Numbered from the stretch's first letter, positions 31,055-39,466 are shown. The stretch: 41,761 nucleotides of DNA from Bacteroidota bacterium (GCA_023458215.1 JAEXAJ010000226.1:1-41761), one strand, 5' to 3'. Made by a program: numbers and translations. The notes: generated by a model not told the origin, from the letters alone.

Positions 31055-31176
31055 CCCCCCCCCTCAGAGCTTTCCCGGGCATGTTTTACCGTCAATGCCT
31101 CGGGGAACGGTAGCCTCAATCCCCTTAAATAATAGTTGACATAAGCTTTCCTTCCCCCCTCCCTTTCCTTGAAATA

Positions 31177-31192
31177 TCACGGAATTCCGTGA
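31177..31192. promoter_or_regulatory. Second copy of the 16-bp palindromic operator
   Basis: This is identical to the palindrome at 29949-29964, and again lies 22 bp before TATATTTG (31215-31222). A string of 19 identical bases is followed by two mismatches and ACGG in both copies. Confidence 0.75.
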
Positions 31193-31214
31193 GAGACGGC
31201 ACCTTTCATCCCGC

Positions 31215-31222
31215 TATATTTG
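31215..31222 (+). promoter_or_regulatory. -7 element of the small exported-protein operon
   Basis: TATATTTG matches the consensus, lying 29 bp before the start codon at 31252. There is no -33 TTTG; the palindrome sits upstream as in the regulator promoter. Confidence 0.6.
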
Positions 31223-31251
31223 CCTTGTGTAACATTTTAAATGTAATAAGT

Positions 31252-31764
31252 ATGAAAAGAATTATTTGGATGGTACTGGTAGCCCTCATCGCTGCCTCCA
31301 CAGTGATGGCGCAAGACGCCCCCAAGAAGAAGAAAGGCGGATTTTGGAACAAAGTAAAGAAAGGCGTGGAATCTGCCACTGGCATCGACGTCTCTAAAGA
31401 AACACTTTTTGTCTATCCCGAGTTGGGGCAGTGGAAGATGCAGCTGAAAAGTGCCGAAGGCGACCCGGCAACGGGCAACGTGAAAGTAGTCTTCGAAGTG
31501 ATGCCCCTTGCCGGACAAAAAGGCGCCGCCCTCAAGATGAAGGGAGTGATAGATGCCAACGGCAGGGAACTTGTCCCCGGCGAAGAGTGGGAGTATGGTT
31601 CCAATCATCACGAGTTTAGAGCGGATGCCTTTACCGAGTACGAACTTCGCCGCATCACCGTATCTCCGGACATCAAGTACTTAAAGTCCATCTCCTTCGT
31701 CTTTGGCGGAAAGGAGGGCTTTGAAGCGCGTGACGTCCTCATCACATGGAACGGTGCAGAATGA
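31252..31764 (+). CDS. Secreted protein of unknown function, first gene of the predicted regulator target operon
   Basis: This is a 170-residue protein with a signal peptide, 'MKRIIWMVLVALIAASTVMAQ', followed by a Lys-rich linker ('DAPKKKKGGFWNKVKKGV') and a compact beta-rich domain rich in 'KVVFEVMPLAGQKGAALK' type strands. I do not recognise the family. The open frame from 31189 adds residues before the signal and overlaps the promoter, so ATG 31252 is chosen. A lipoprotein gene follows after 23 bp and a broken third gene after that. The promoter has the same palindrome as the two-component regulator gene, so the product is probably an envelope protein made in response to that system. Confidence 0.75.
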   Translation: MKRIIWMVLVALIAASTVMAQDAPKKKKGGFWNKVKKGVESATGIDVSKETLFVYPELGQWKMQLKSAEGDPATGNVKVVFEVMPLAGQKGAALKMKGVIDANGRELVPGEEWEYGSNHHEFRADAFTEYELRRITVSPDIKYLKSISFVFGGKEGFEARDVLITWNGAE

Positions 31765-31787
31765 TAAATCAATAAACAGAGACGATT

Positions 31788-32495
31788 ATGAGAAAGTATT
31801 TATATACCGCACTTTTCTGTGCGTTAAGCGTGATGTTACTCTCCGGATGCGGTGGCGGAAAACCTGCTTCCGGCAGTTCTGAAACCGCTTCTACCGGTAG
31901 CGGCAGTGACAAGTTGTTCGGTGACGTGTCCGGCGTAGTGGTCGAGTATGCCCAAAAACAGAACGACTTCCAAAAAGAAGCCGTGGCAAAGATGGCGAAG
32001 ATTAAGAGCATGGAGGACGCCACCAAATTGGAAAAGAAGGCCACAGACCTGAAAAAGGAAGCGGAATCCAAATTGGAGGAGGCCGCCAAAGAGCTGATAG
32101 GAAAAAAGGTGCCCTATGAAGAGTCCGAAGGACTGTTTTTTAAGATCACCTCCGACCCTGTGATAACGAAGGCTTCTGCGAATGGAAGTGAGGCTGTTTC
32201 GATCGACATTACCTACCGTGCCGCACAGAAAGAAGCGATGGAAATAGCTAAGATGGCGTATTTCGATTACCCTATCTGCTATCAATTGGTAGATGCCACG
32301 GGTGCTCCCCTTTGGACGAGTATGACGTATATCAATGCCGCCAATCCGGGACCTGTAAAGTTTGAGGCAGGGCAGGATTACGGGCAGGATTTTGTAATGA
32401 AGTTCTCCATTACCGAGAAGAATGCGGACAAGCTGAAGGATGCGATCAAGCTTGTCTTTATCTCCAAAGCCCAATACGATGCGGCAAAGAAGTAG
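31788..32495 (+). CDS. Lipoprotein of unknown function, second gene of the predicted regulator target operon
   Basis: This is a 235-residue lipoprotein with signal 'MLLSGC' and lipidated Cys21, then a Gly/Ser-rich linker ('GGGKPASGSSETASTGSGS'). Residues about 60-105 are a charged helical segment rich in Lys and Glu ('KMAKIKSMEDATKLEKKA'), a probable coiled coil. The C-terminal part is beta-rich ('AVSIDITYRAAQKEAM', 'GQDFVMKFSITEKNADKL'). No known family is recognised. It is 23 bp downstream of the preceding exported protein gene and cotranscribed. The absence of an acidic run right after Cys gives no strong surface-export signal. Confidence 0.75.
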   Translation: MRKYLYTALFCALSVMLLSGCGGGKPASGSSETASTGSGSDKLFGDVSGVVVEYAQKQNDFQKEAVAKMAKIKSMEDATKLEKKATDLKKEAESKLEEAAKELIGKKVPYEESEGLFFKITSDPVITKASANGSEAVSIDITYRAAQKEAMEIAKMAYFDYPICYQLVDATGAPLWTSMTYINAANPGPVKFEAGQDYGQDFVMKFSITEKNADKLKDAIKLVFISKAQYDAAKK

Positions 32496-32526
32496 CTGAA
32501 TAAGAAAAGTAACGATGGAATAAACA

Positions 32527-32791
32527 ATGACCGGTATAAGACGACTTTTAATGATGCTCGTCGTCGTGCTGCTTGGAGGAGGATTCTCGTGTAGGGCTCA
32601 AGTTTTGGAAAACGATTTGTTCTACTTCGAGAATCCTCGTTCGGCCTATACGGCGGTGGGCGGCTTGCTGTCTTCCTCGCAAGAGAAGTGCAGCATGGTG
32701 GTGGGGAAGAATAATGCTCTCCCGATTTTAAGAAGTACTTCAAGCTGAAGTCAAATGCGTCGGCATCCGAAGACATTGTAATGAAACGTTG
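32527..32791 (+). pseudogene. Remnant of a third exported-protein gene, frameshifted and truncated
   Basis: The open frame 32527-32748 starts with a signal peptide ('LLMMLVVVLLGGGFSCRAQ') and a plausible mature start ('ENDLFYFENPRSAYTAVGGLL'), then ends in 'ALPILRSTSS'. Just after a likely frameshift near 32715-32725, another frame reads 'SPDFKKYFKLKSNASASEDIV', which looks like real protein. It then runs into the 3' end of the convergent AAA gene (32792). I read it as a broken gene, cut by sequence brought in with the AAA gene. The functional family is unknown. Confidence 0.55.
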
Positions 32792-34339
32792 CTATTCCAC
32801 CAGCCAGCGTTCGATGTTACGTGTTTTAGCGCTGAAGTTTACGCCTATCTTGAATAGTTTCCGTCCGTCGGCTTCGAAAGGCCGGGCATAGTGCTTGTCA
32901 TTGATTTGCTGCAAGGCCTCCTCTGCCGTACCCTCCAGTTTGAATTCCATCACGTAGATGAAGCGGTCGGTTTGCAGGACAAGGTCAATGCGCCCTTCCG
33001 AGGTGCGATATTCTGCCTTGACGTAGAAACCCACTAACTTGAAGACGATGAAAAGAACATTCTGGTAGTGGAGTTCCAGGTCACGCACCAGTTCGTAAGG
33101 AGTATCGGAAAAGAAGCTTTGAAGGCGGTGAAAAAAGGCATCGGGCTCTCCCGCACGTATTTCCCGCACGAAATTCTGTATTTCGAAGGGGGCTTCGACT
33201 TTGTTGAAACGAGTATAATAAGGTAGTAGGAACCTGACGAAACCTTCCTCAACTTCCTTGTTGGGGAAGCCAAGGCGGTATATCCCAAATTCTTCGTCAT
33301 AATCTTTAATCGTGAGGTAGCCGCTTTGGAAGATGACAGGCAGGGGATCATCGTCCCCATAAATGCTGTTCAGTACGTCCGAGTAGGTTTCGGCATGTGT
33401 CATGCTTTCCAGATCATAATGATAGCGCTTCAATAGCTCTACCAAATAGGTGGGAGTACCCGTCTCGAACGAGTAACTACCGAACTCCTTGCGCTCAAAA
33501 GCATTGAGCAGGCTGAAGGGGTTGTATATGCCGATGGAGTTGTGGGTAAAGTGATAGCCATCGTAAAACTCTTTCAGTTTGTCGATGAATGCCTCGTAGG
33601 TCAAGCCTTGCGCTTGTGCAAACTCGTGCATTTCAGGTTCCAGGTTTTCGTGCAGTTCCTGGTCGCTGACACCGCAGATGTCAATGTACTTGTTCCACAT
33701 CGAAAGGTCCTTCAAGTTATTCAGGTCGCTGAATACGCTCACTTTTCCGAATTTGGTGACACCCGTCAGTATGGCGAACTTGATATAGCCGTCCATGCTT
33801 TTTAGCGCTCCGTAGAATGGTTTCAGTGTATCGCGGAAACTTTTCTGCAAAGCTTCGTTGCCGATGGATTGGAGCATGGGCTTGTCATATTCGTCCACTA
33901 AGATGACGACGCGCTGTCCCGTCTGTTCGCAGGCACGCCGGATGATTCCGGCAAAGCGCAGTGAAAAAGAGATCTCGGAGGGACGGGAGCCGTACAGTTC
34001 TTCCCAACGCACTAGGTGGTCGTTCAGAATATTGTCCAAACTTTCCGATACATCATATTTTTCGATATTCAGGTCTAGATGCAGGATGGGGTGTTTTATC
34101 CAGTCCTTCTCTAACTTTTCTATCGCCAGCCCCTCAAAAAGCTCCTTCTTTCCTTGGAAGTATGCTTCGAGTGTGGAGATGAGCAGACTCTTGCCGAAGC
34201 GGCGCGGCCGGTTCAGAAAGTAGTAACGTCCGGTCTTTGCTAATTGATAAACCAATGCTGTTTTATCAATATAGAAGTAATTGTCTTTACGAAGGCTCTC
34301 GAAATTCTGTATTCCGATGGGATAGATTTTATTGCTCAT
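32792..34339 (-). CDS. AAA-ATPase-like / PD-(D/E)XK nuclease-fold protein (DUF1703 type)
   Basis: This 515-residue protein belongs to a family found in many copies in Bacteroides and other gut bacteria. An N-terminal AAA-ATPase-like domain (residues about 5-285) has 'YPIGIQNFESLRKDNYFYIDKT', the P-loop variant 'RPRRFGKSLLISTLEAYF' and 'VVILVDEYDKPML'. The C-terminal domain (about 390-515) has the PD-(D/E)XK-like 'EYRTSEGRIDLVLQTDRFIYVMEFKLEG'. The start is ATG 34339; the longer frame from 34372 has no extra family signal. Biochemical roles are not established and a selfish or DNA-related role has been guessed. It lies convergent to the broken gene and may have arrived by insertion. Confidence 0.87.
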   Translation of the reverse strand: MSNKIYPIGIQNFESLRKDNYFYIDKTALVYQLAKTGRYYFLNRPRRFGKSLLISTLEAYFQGKKELFEGLAIEKLEKDWIKHPILHLDLNIEKYDVSESLDNILNDHLVRWEELYGSRPSEISFSLRFAGIIRRACEQTGQRVVILVDEYDKPMLQSIGNEALQKSFRDTLKPFYGALKSMDGYIKFAILTGVTKFGKVSVFSDLNNLKDLSMWNKYIDICGVSDQELHENLEPEMHEFAQAQGLTYEAFIDKLKEFYDGYHFTHNSIGIYNPFSLLNAFERKEFGSYSFETGTPTYLVELLKRYHYDLESMTHAETYSDVLNSIYGDDDPLPVIFQSGYLTIKDYDEEFGIYRLGFPNKEVEEGFVRFLLPYYTRFNKVEAPFEIQNFVREIRAGEPDAFFHRLQSFFSDTPYELVRDLELHYQNVLFIVFKLVGFYVKAEYRTSEGRIDLVLQTDRFIYVMEFKLEGTAEEALQQINDKHYARPFEADGRKLFKIGVNFSAKTRNIERWLVE

Positions 34340-34437
34340 ATAATCTTCCGGTTTTTGTGCGACAATGAACAAAGATACACATTATTTCTTTATTCCATTC
34401 ATCGTGCATCTCCTTTATTCTATCTCATAATTCTATC

Positions 34438-35418
34438 TTATACGAGGACGAACTCAATTTTGTCGAAGATACGATAAAGCTCTTCTTTCGTCTCTGCCCG
34501 TAGCATAGCTATCCTTGTTTCTTTGAAATTAGGGATGCCCTTGAACAGCGGACTCGCCGCAAGGTGTCGGCGTACGTGCAATATGCCGCGACGCTCGTCC
34601 AGCAGATTGACACTGTCTTCTACTTCCTGGCGCAGCACGTTCAGACGCCATTCGCTGCTTAGCGGGGGCAGTTCTTCGCCCGTTTCCAAGTAATGCTTTA
34701 CTTCCTTGAATATCCACGGACGGCCGAAGCTGGCACGGCCTATCATGATAGCGTCTACGCCGTAGAGGTCGAAACACTCTTTGGCTCGCTGGGGAGTGGT
34801 GATGTCTCCGTTGCCGATGATGGGGATGTGCATGCGCGGGTTCTTCTTCACTTCGCCGATGAGGGTCCAGTCCGCTTCGCCGGTGTACATCTGAGCACGG
34901 GTACGCCCATGGATGGTGAGGGCAGCGATGCCGCAGTCTTGCAGTTGCTCAGCGAGGTCAACGATGATTTTGCTGTTGGCATCCCAACCTAAACGGGTCT
35001 TTACGGTGACGGGTATCTTCACGGCATCTACTACGGCACGGGTGATTTCCAGCATCTTAGGGATATTTTGTAGCATGCCTGCTCCGGCACCTTTGCCTGC
35101 TACACGCTTCACGGGACAACCGAAATTGATATCGAGTATATCGGGTTGTGCTTGCTCCACGATGCGTGCGGCTTCTATCATGGTTTCGGTATCTTTGCCG
35201 TATATCTGTATGGCTACGGGACGCTCTTCATCGCTGATCTTCAGCTTTTGTTCCGTCTTGCTGACCGAACGGATCAGTGCATCGGCAGAAACAAACTCCG
35301 TATATACCATGTCTGCGCCGAACCGTTTGCACATCAGGCGGAAAGCCGGATCGGTGACGTCTTCCATCGGGGCGAGGAGGATGGGTTGTTTGCTTAACTC
35401 TATGTTAGCTATCTTCAT
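34438..35418 (-). CDS. dusB: tRNA-dihydrouridine synthase
   Basis: This 326-residue flavoenzyme reduces specific uridines of tRNA to dihydrouridine with NADPH. The TIM-barrel start is 'LLAPMEDVTDPAFRLMCKRFG', the catalytic Cys101 is in 'INFGCPVKRVAGKGAGAGML', and 'VKTRLGWD', 'LTIHGRTRAQMYTG', 'IGNGDITTPQRAKE' and 'IMIGRASFGRPWIF' follow. The length fits the DusB group. A -7 element for it (minus-strand TATTTTTG at 35451-35458) lies 32 bp upstream. It diverges from the U32 gene. Which uridine is modified cannot be decided from sequence. Confidence 0.95.
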   Translation of the reverse strand: MKIANIELSKQPILLAPMEDVTDPAFRLMCKRFGADMVYTEFVSADALIRSVSKTEQKLKISDEERPVAIQIYGKDTETMIEAARIVEQAQPDILDINFGCPVKRVAGKGAGAGMLQNIPKMLEITRAVVDAVKIPVTVKTRLGWDANSKIIVDLAEQLQDCGIAALTIHGRTRAQMYTGEADWTLIGEVKKNPRMHIPIIGNGDITTPQRAKECFDLYGVDAIMIGRASFGRPWIFKEVKHYLETGEELPPLSSEWRLNVLRQEVEDSVNLLDERRGILHVRRHLAASPLFKGIPNFKETRIAMLRAETKEELYRIFDKIEFVLV

Positions 35419-35450
35419 GTGTAAAATGAACTAAAAGATTATTTTCGCTG

Positions 35451-35458
35451 CAAAAATA
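35451..35458 (-). promoter_or_regulatory. -7 element of dusB
   Basis: On the minus strand this reads TATTTTTG. It overlaps the upstream region of the divergent U32 promoter, so the two promoters are back to back. Confidence 0.5.
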
Positions 35459-35470
35459 CGGAAAAAAGCC

Positions 35471-35478
35471 TACCTTTG
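35471..35478 (+). promoter_or_regulatory. -7 element of the U32-family gene
   Basis: TACCTTTG matches TAnnTTTG, 32 bp before the start codon at 35511. A TTTTC at about 35442-35446 is a poor -33 candidate. Confidence 0.5.
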
Positions 35479-35510
35479 CTGTTATATAATAAGCTTTCTA
35501 AATTTGATTT

Positions 35511-36800
35511 ATGAGTTTTAATATAAAAGATTTCGAAATCATGGCGCCTGTGGGCTCGCGCGAATCGCTTGTGGCAGCCATTCAGGGAGGTGCTGATTCC
35601 ATCTATTTCGGTATAGAGAACCTGAACATGCGTGCCCGTTCGGCAAATACGTTCACGATTGATGACTTGAAGGAGATAGCCCGTACGTGCGATGAACATG
35701 GGATGAAAAGCTATCTTACGGTGAATACCATTATCTACGACCAGGATATCCCGTTAATGCGCACTATTGTAGACGCGGCGAAGGCGGCAGGTATCTCGGC
35801 TGTGATTGCCGCCGATGTGGCGGTGATGAGCTATGCCCGGCAGATAGGGCAGGAAGTACATCTCTCTACGCAGTTGAACATCTCCAATGTGGAAGCACTG
35901 CGCTTCTATGCACAGTTTGCCGATGTAGTGGTGCTGGCGCGTGAATTGAACTTGGAGCAAGTAGCGGAGATCTACCGTCATATTTGCGAAGAGAATATAT
36001 GTGGACCGAGTGGCGAGCAGATACGTATTGAGATGTTCTGCCACGGAGCACTCTGCATGGCGGTATCAGGCAAGTGTTATCTCTCGTTGCATGAGATGAA
36101 TCACTCTGCTAACCGGGGCGCTTGCATGCAAGTGTGTCGCCGTTCTTACACCGTGCGTGATAAGGAGACGGATGTAGAACTGGATGTGGACAATCAATAT
36201 ATCATGTCTCCTAAGGACTTGAAAACCATTCACTTTATGAATAAGATGATGGATGCCGGTGTGCGTGTGTTCAAGATTGAAGGTCGTGCCCGTGGTCCTG
36301 AGTATGTGCGTAAAGTAGTAGAGTGTTACAAAGAAGCAATCGGCGCTTATTTGGATGATACCTTTACCGACGAGAAGATTGCTGTTTGGGACGAACGTCT
36401 GATGACTGTCTTCAATCGTGGTTTCTGGGACGGCTATTATATGGGTCAACGATTGGGCGAATGGACTAAGAACTATGGTTCTGCGGCAACAGAACGTAAA
36501 ATATATGTAGGCAAGGGTGTCCGCTACTTCGGCAATATCGGTGTGGCCGAATTCTTAGTGGAGGCTGCCGAAGTCAACGTAGGCGATAAACTGCTGATAA
36601 CAGGTCCTACCACCGGTGCGGAATTCCTCACGTTGGACGAAGCCCGTGTAGACTTGAACACAGTGCAGACGGTGAAGAAAGGGCAGCATTTCTCAATGAA
36701 AGCACCTAAAATACGTCCGAGCGACAAACTCTACAAGCTGGTTTCCGTAGAAGAACTGAAAAAGTTCAAGGGACTGGATGTGGAGCAGAAGCGAGGATAA
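35511..36800 (+). CDS. U32-family peptidase/RNA-hydroxylation-type protein
   Basis: This 429-residue member of the peptidase U32 family (COG0826) includes RlhA/TrhP-type proteins needed for hydroxylation of rRNA or tRNA, and older collagenase annotations. The signature region is seen as 'IEMFCHGALCMAVSGKCYLS' and 'NRGACMQVCRRSY', with C177, C182, C189, C205 and C209 as probable iron-sulfur ligands. The N-terminus 'IMAPVGSRESLVAAIQGGAD' is diagnostic and 'FKIEGRARGPEYV' follows the barrel. The length matches TrhP-like proteins with a C-terminal beta domain. Which RNA it acts on is not decided; no collagenase function is claimed. Confidence 0.9.
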   Translation: MSFNIKDFEIMAPVGSRESLVAAIQGGADSIYFGIENLNMRARSANTFTIDDLKEIARTCDEHGMKSYLTVNTIIYDQDIPLMRTIVDAAKAAGISAVIAADVAVMSYARQIGQEVHLSTQLNISNVEALRFYAQFADVVVLARELNLEQVAEIYRHICEENICGPSGEQIRIEMFCHGALCMAVSGKCYLSLHEMNHSANRGACMQVCRRSYTVRDKETDVELDVDNQYIMSPKDLKTIHFMNKMMDAGVRVFKIEGRARGPEYVRKVVECYKEAIGAYLDDTFTDEKIAVWDERLMTVFNRGFWDGYYMGQRLGEWTKNYGSAATERKIYVGKGVRYFGNIGVAEFLVEAAEVNVGDKLLITGPTTGAEFLTLDEARVDLNTVQTVKKGQHFSMKAPKIRPSDKLYKLVSVEELKKFKGLDVEQKRG

Positions 36801-36806
36801 AAAGTA

Positions 36807-36876
36807 GTTATAAGTTATGAGTTATAAGTTATTTGTTTGTGGCTTAGCTCATAACTTATAACTCATAACTTATAAC
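36807..36876. repeat. Perfect 26-bp inverted repeat (TTATAAGTTAT family)
   Basis: The arms 36807-36832 and 36851-36876 are perfect complements, with an 18-nt loop that starts TTGTTTGT. The arms are built from GTTATAAGTTATGA words. A shortened copy with the same loop start is at 25682-25721. It fills the gap between the U32 and thioesterase genes and may act as an RNA hairpin in the transcript. Confidence 0.8.
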
Positions 36877-36884
36877 TAAAGAAA

Positions 36885-37292
36885 ATGGTTTATATTTACG
36901 AGCTTGAGATGAAGGTGCGCGATTATGAATGCGACCTGCAAGGCATTGTTAATAATGCTAATTACCAGCATTATCTGGAGCATACTCGTCATGAGTTTTT
37001 GGCCTCTACGGGAGTCAGTTTTGCTGAATTGCACGAGCAGGGGGTAGATCCTGTGGTGGCACGTATCAGTATGGCTTTCAAGACACCGCTGAAAAGTGGT
37101 GATGAGTTTGTGTCTAAACTATATATGAAGAAAGAAGGCATTAAGTACGTCTTTTATCAAGATATCTTTCGTAAGAGTGATAATAAAGTCAGCTTAAAGG
37201 GAGTGGTCGAAACGGTGTGTGTGGTGAACGGACGACTCAGCGACAGCGAACTGTTTGACCGTATTTTTGCTCCGTACCTCGATCATGAATAA
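36885..37292 (+). CDS. Acyl-CoA thioesterase of the 4HBT/YbgC family
   Basis: This 135-residue hot-dog-fold protein hydrolyses acyl-CoA thioesters. The catalytic Asp17 is in 'YECDLQGIVNNANYQHYLEHTRHEF', shown here as the usual first helix entry; 'VARISMAFKTPLKSGDEF' and 'FYQDIFRKSDNKV' are the expected strands. The family includes YbgC (Tol-Pal cluster) and 4-hydroxybenzoyl-CoA thioesterases; no tol genes are near, so the physiological substrate is open. The gene starts 8 bp after the inverted repeat and overlaps the dprA start by 8 bp, so it is cotranscribed with dprA. Confidence 0.88.
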   Translation: MVYIYELEMKVRDYECDLQGIVNNANYQHYLEHTRHEFLASTGVSFAELHEQGVDPVVARISMAFKTPLKSGDEFVSKLYMKKEGIKYVFYQDIFRKSDNKVSLKGVVETVCVVNGRLSDSELFDRIFAPYLDHE

Positions 37293-38403
37293 CGACGAAC
37301 GCATTTGCAATATAGCACTCACGCTTTGCCCCGGTATAGGACATATCGGGGCAAAGCGTTTAATAGACGGTATGGGTAGTGCTGTCGAGATCTTTCGTCA
37401 GCGTAAAGAGATTCCCGAAATCCTTCCGGGAATCTCTTCCGCTGTAGTGACTGCCCTTGATTGCCCTGCCGCCTTTCTGCGTGCAGAAAAGGAGATGGAG
37501 TTCGTAGAGAAAAACCGCATCTCTTGCCTGACCTTGAAAGACGAGGCTTATCCTTCCCGCCTCCGGGAGTGCGAAGACGCCCCGCTTGTCCTGTTCTTCA
37601 AAGGAGATACAGAACTTAACCGCCTTCGGGTAATTAATATGGTGGGTACGCGACTTGCCACAGAATATGGAAAGCAGTTCTGTAATGACTTTCTGCATGA
37701 CTTGGCTGCACTTTGCCCGGATGTACTGGTGGTCAGCGGTCTTGCCTATGGCATTGATATCCACTCTCATCGTGCTGCCTTAGCTAATAATCTTTCTACG
37801 GTAGCTGTACTTGCCCATGGATTAGACCGTATTTATCCATACGTACACCGCAAGACTGCCGTTGACATGCTGGCGAATGGCGGCTTGCTTACAGAATTCC
37901 TGACTGAGACTAATCCTGACCGCTTTAACTTTGTCAGCCGCAACCGCATTGTGGCGGGTATGTGCGATGCAACGATTGTAGTAGAATCTTCCGAGAAAGG
38001 CGGTTCGCTTATTACGGCAGAGCTTGCCGAGGGGTATCATCGCGACTGTTTCGCAGTTCCGGGGCGTGTATCGGACGCTGCATCTCAAGGTTGCAACCGC
38101 TTGATACGTGATAACAAAGCCTCACTCATTCAATCTGCCGAAGACTTTGTCCGTGCTATGGGTTGGATGTCTGCTTTGCAAACAGAAAAGCCGCAAGGCA
38201 TTCAACGTGATCTTTTCCCGCAATTGACGGAAGAAGAGACCGGTGTAGTCGGCATTCTTTCCCGCTTGGGAGATTTGCATATCAATGCGCTGGTAGTAGA
38301 AGCCAATCTTCCCGTCAACCGCATGACCGCCCTACTTTTTGAACTCGAAATGAAAGGAGTGGTGAAGGCGCTTGTAGGCGGTATTTATCGCTTGCTGGTA
38401 TGA
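37285..38403 (+). CDS. dprA: DNA-processing protein DprA
   Basis: This 372-residue DprA/Smf protein binds incoming single-stranded DNA and loads RecA during transformation. An N-terminal SAM-like helical region ('LTLCPGIGHIGAKRLIDGM') precedes the Rossmann-like DprA domain: 'VINMVGTRLATEYGKQF', 'VVSGLAYGIDIHSHRAAL', 'VAVLAHGLDRIYP', 'NRIVAGMCDATIVVES' and 'GGSLITAELA'. A C-terminal winged helix (about 310-372) ends 'VKALVGGIYRLLV'. The start is ATG 37285, which overlaps the thioesterase stop; the open frame from 37255 would add ten residues of the wrong frame of that gene. No other competence genes are in the window. Confidence 0.95.
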   Translation: MNNDERICNIALTLCPGIGHIGAKRLIDGMGSAVEIFRQRKEIPEILPGISSAVVTALDCPAAFLRAEKEMEFVEKNRISCLTLKDEAYPSRLRECEDAPLVLFFKGDTELNRLRVINMVGTRLATEYGKQFCNDFLHDLAALCPDVLVVSGLAYGIDIHSHRAALANNLSTVAVLAHGLDRIYPYVHRKTAVDMLANGGLLTEFLTETNPDRFNFVSRNRIVAGMCDATIVVESSEKGGSLITAELAEGYHRDCFAVPGRVSDAASQGCNRLIRDNKASLIQSAEDFVRAMGWMSALQTEKPQGIQRDLFPQLTEEETGVVGILSRLGDLHINALVVEANLPVNRMTALLFELEMKGVVKALVGGIYRLLV

Positions 38404-38478
38404 GGAAGATAATTGTTTGCCTGGCTGTATCAAGGCCATCCCGAAGAGTCCGGCGAATTGCAAACTGATCGGCTGATG

Positions 38479-39288
38479 CTATTTTCCTATACCCGACTTC
38501 CCATATTTCATGATGAATTGCTCCGGTCGGTCGGTAGCTATAGCGTCTATTCCCAGGTCTACTGCTCTTTGATTGTCTATTGTTTTATCATCCAAACCTA
38601 AAACTAATGCCAATACTTTCAGGTTGTATTTGTGGCATTTATCAACGAACTCCGGGGTTAGGGAGTCGAGGCGGATAACGGCAATGTTGGGGCTTATTTC
38701 CTTTACTACACGATCTAAATCTGCCTCGTTCTTCACATACGCTTGCAGGGTTTTTACTTCGGGTGCCAGTTTTCTGAACTGCTTGGACATTTCTTCGTTG
38801 TAGAAAGTGAAGTTGCAATTCTTCAGCATACCTTCGGACTTAATCAAAGCTAATAACTTTTGAATATCTCCGTTGCGGTAATCAATGGTAAGTTTTAGTC
38901 CGCTTTCTTTTGCTTTACGTAGCAGGTCGGCAAAGCGCAGAACGCGCTGCCCTGCAAACTCCGGACCAAACCAGGAACCGGCATCCAATGTATCAATGTC
39001 GGCGGACATCCAGTTGCTAATTTTTCCGGTTCCATTGGTCGTTCTATCAAGGGTAGAGTCGTGCAGTAGGTAGAATACGCTGTCTTTGCTGATGCAAAGA
39101 TCACATTCCATATAATCAACACCGTACTTAATGCAAGAATCGGCTGAAGCCATAGTGTTTTCGGGGGCGATGGCGTTAGCTCCGCGATGACCACTGGTTA
39201 TAGGTATCTTAACAGGAGATGTATGTTGTTTGGAGCAACTTGAACAGAATAGTATTATAACGAGCAATATATATAATAATTTTCTCAT
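38479..39288 (-). CDS. Glycerophosphodiester phosphodiesterase lipoprotein
   Basis: This 269-residue lipoprotein (signal 'LLVIILFCSSC', Cys18) is of the GDPD family that hydrolyses glycerophosphodiesters to glycerol-3-phosphate and an alcohol, here in the periplasm or outer membrane. The active-site set is seen: H34/R35 in 'SGHRGANAIAPENTMAS', E43 and N44, E61 and D63 in 'YMECDLCISKD', and H76 in 'YLLHDSTLDRTTNGTG'. The C-terminal 'IDAIATDRPEQF' is typical. A 75-bp gap separates it from the convergent dprA. The upstream gap holds an sRNA-like or attenuator unit on the same strand. Confidence 0.92.
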   Translation of the reverse strand: MRKLLYILLVIILFCSSCSKQHTSPVKIPITSGHRGANAIAPENTMASADSCIKYGVDYMECDLCISKDSVFYLLHDSTLDRTTNGTGKISNWMSADIDTLDAGSWFGPEFAGQRVLRFADLLRKAKESGLKLTIDYRNGDIQKLLALIKSEGMLKNCNFTFYNEEMSKQFRKLAPEVKTLQAYVKNEADLDRVVKEISPNIAVIRLDSLTPEFVDKCHKYNLKVLALVLGLDDKTIDNQRAVDLGIDAIATDRPEQFIMKYGKSGIGK

Positions 39289-39441
39289 TGTTTTTTACAT
39301 TAGGAAATAAATAAGGTTTTGTCTTTATATATGGCTTAAAAAGTCTGCCGAAGGTAGGATTTTTCTGTCACTTTGCGAAATAATGCAAGTAATCTTTTTG
39401 TTGCAAATAGTTGTATATTTCTCTCATCGGGGTATGGGCAT

Positions 39442-39466
39442 AAAAAAAGGAGTACCGCTGTACTCC
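39442..39466 (-). terminator. Strong intrinsic terminator on the minus strand
   Basis: Read on the minus strand: GGAGTAC, loop AGCG, GTACTCC (7-bp stem, 39449-39466), followed by seven T (39448-39442). It lies about 150 bp upstream of the glycerophosphodiesterase start codon on the same strand. Confidence 0.85.

Noticed and set aside
31054..31062. Nine-base C-run as a phase-variation tract
   Set aside because: It lies in a gap, 190 bp from the next start codon and outside the promoter, so no on/off effect is apparent.
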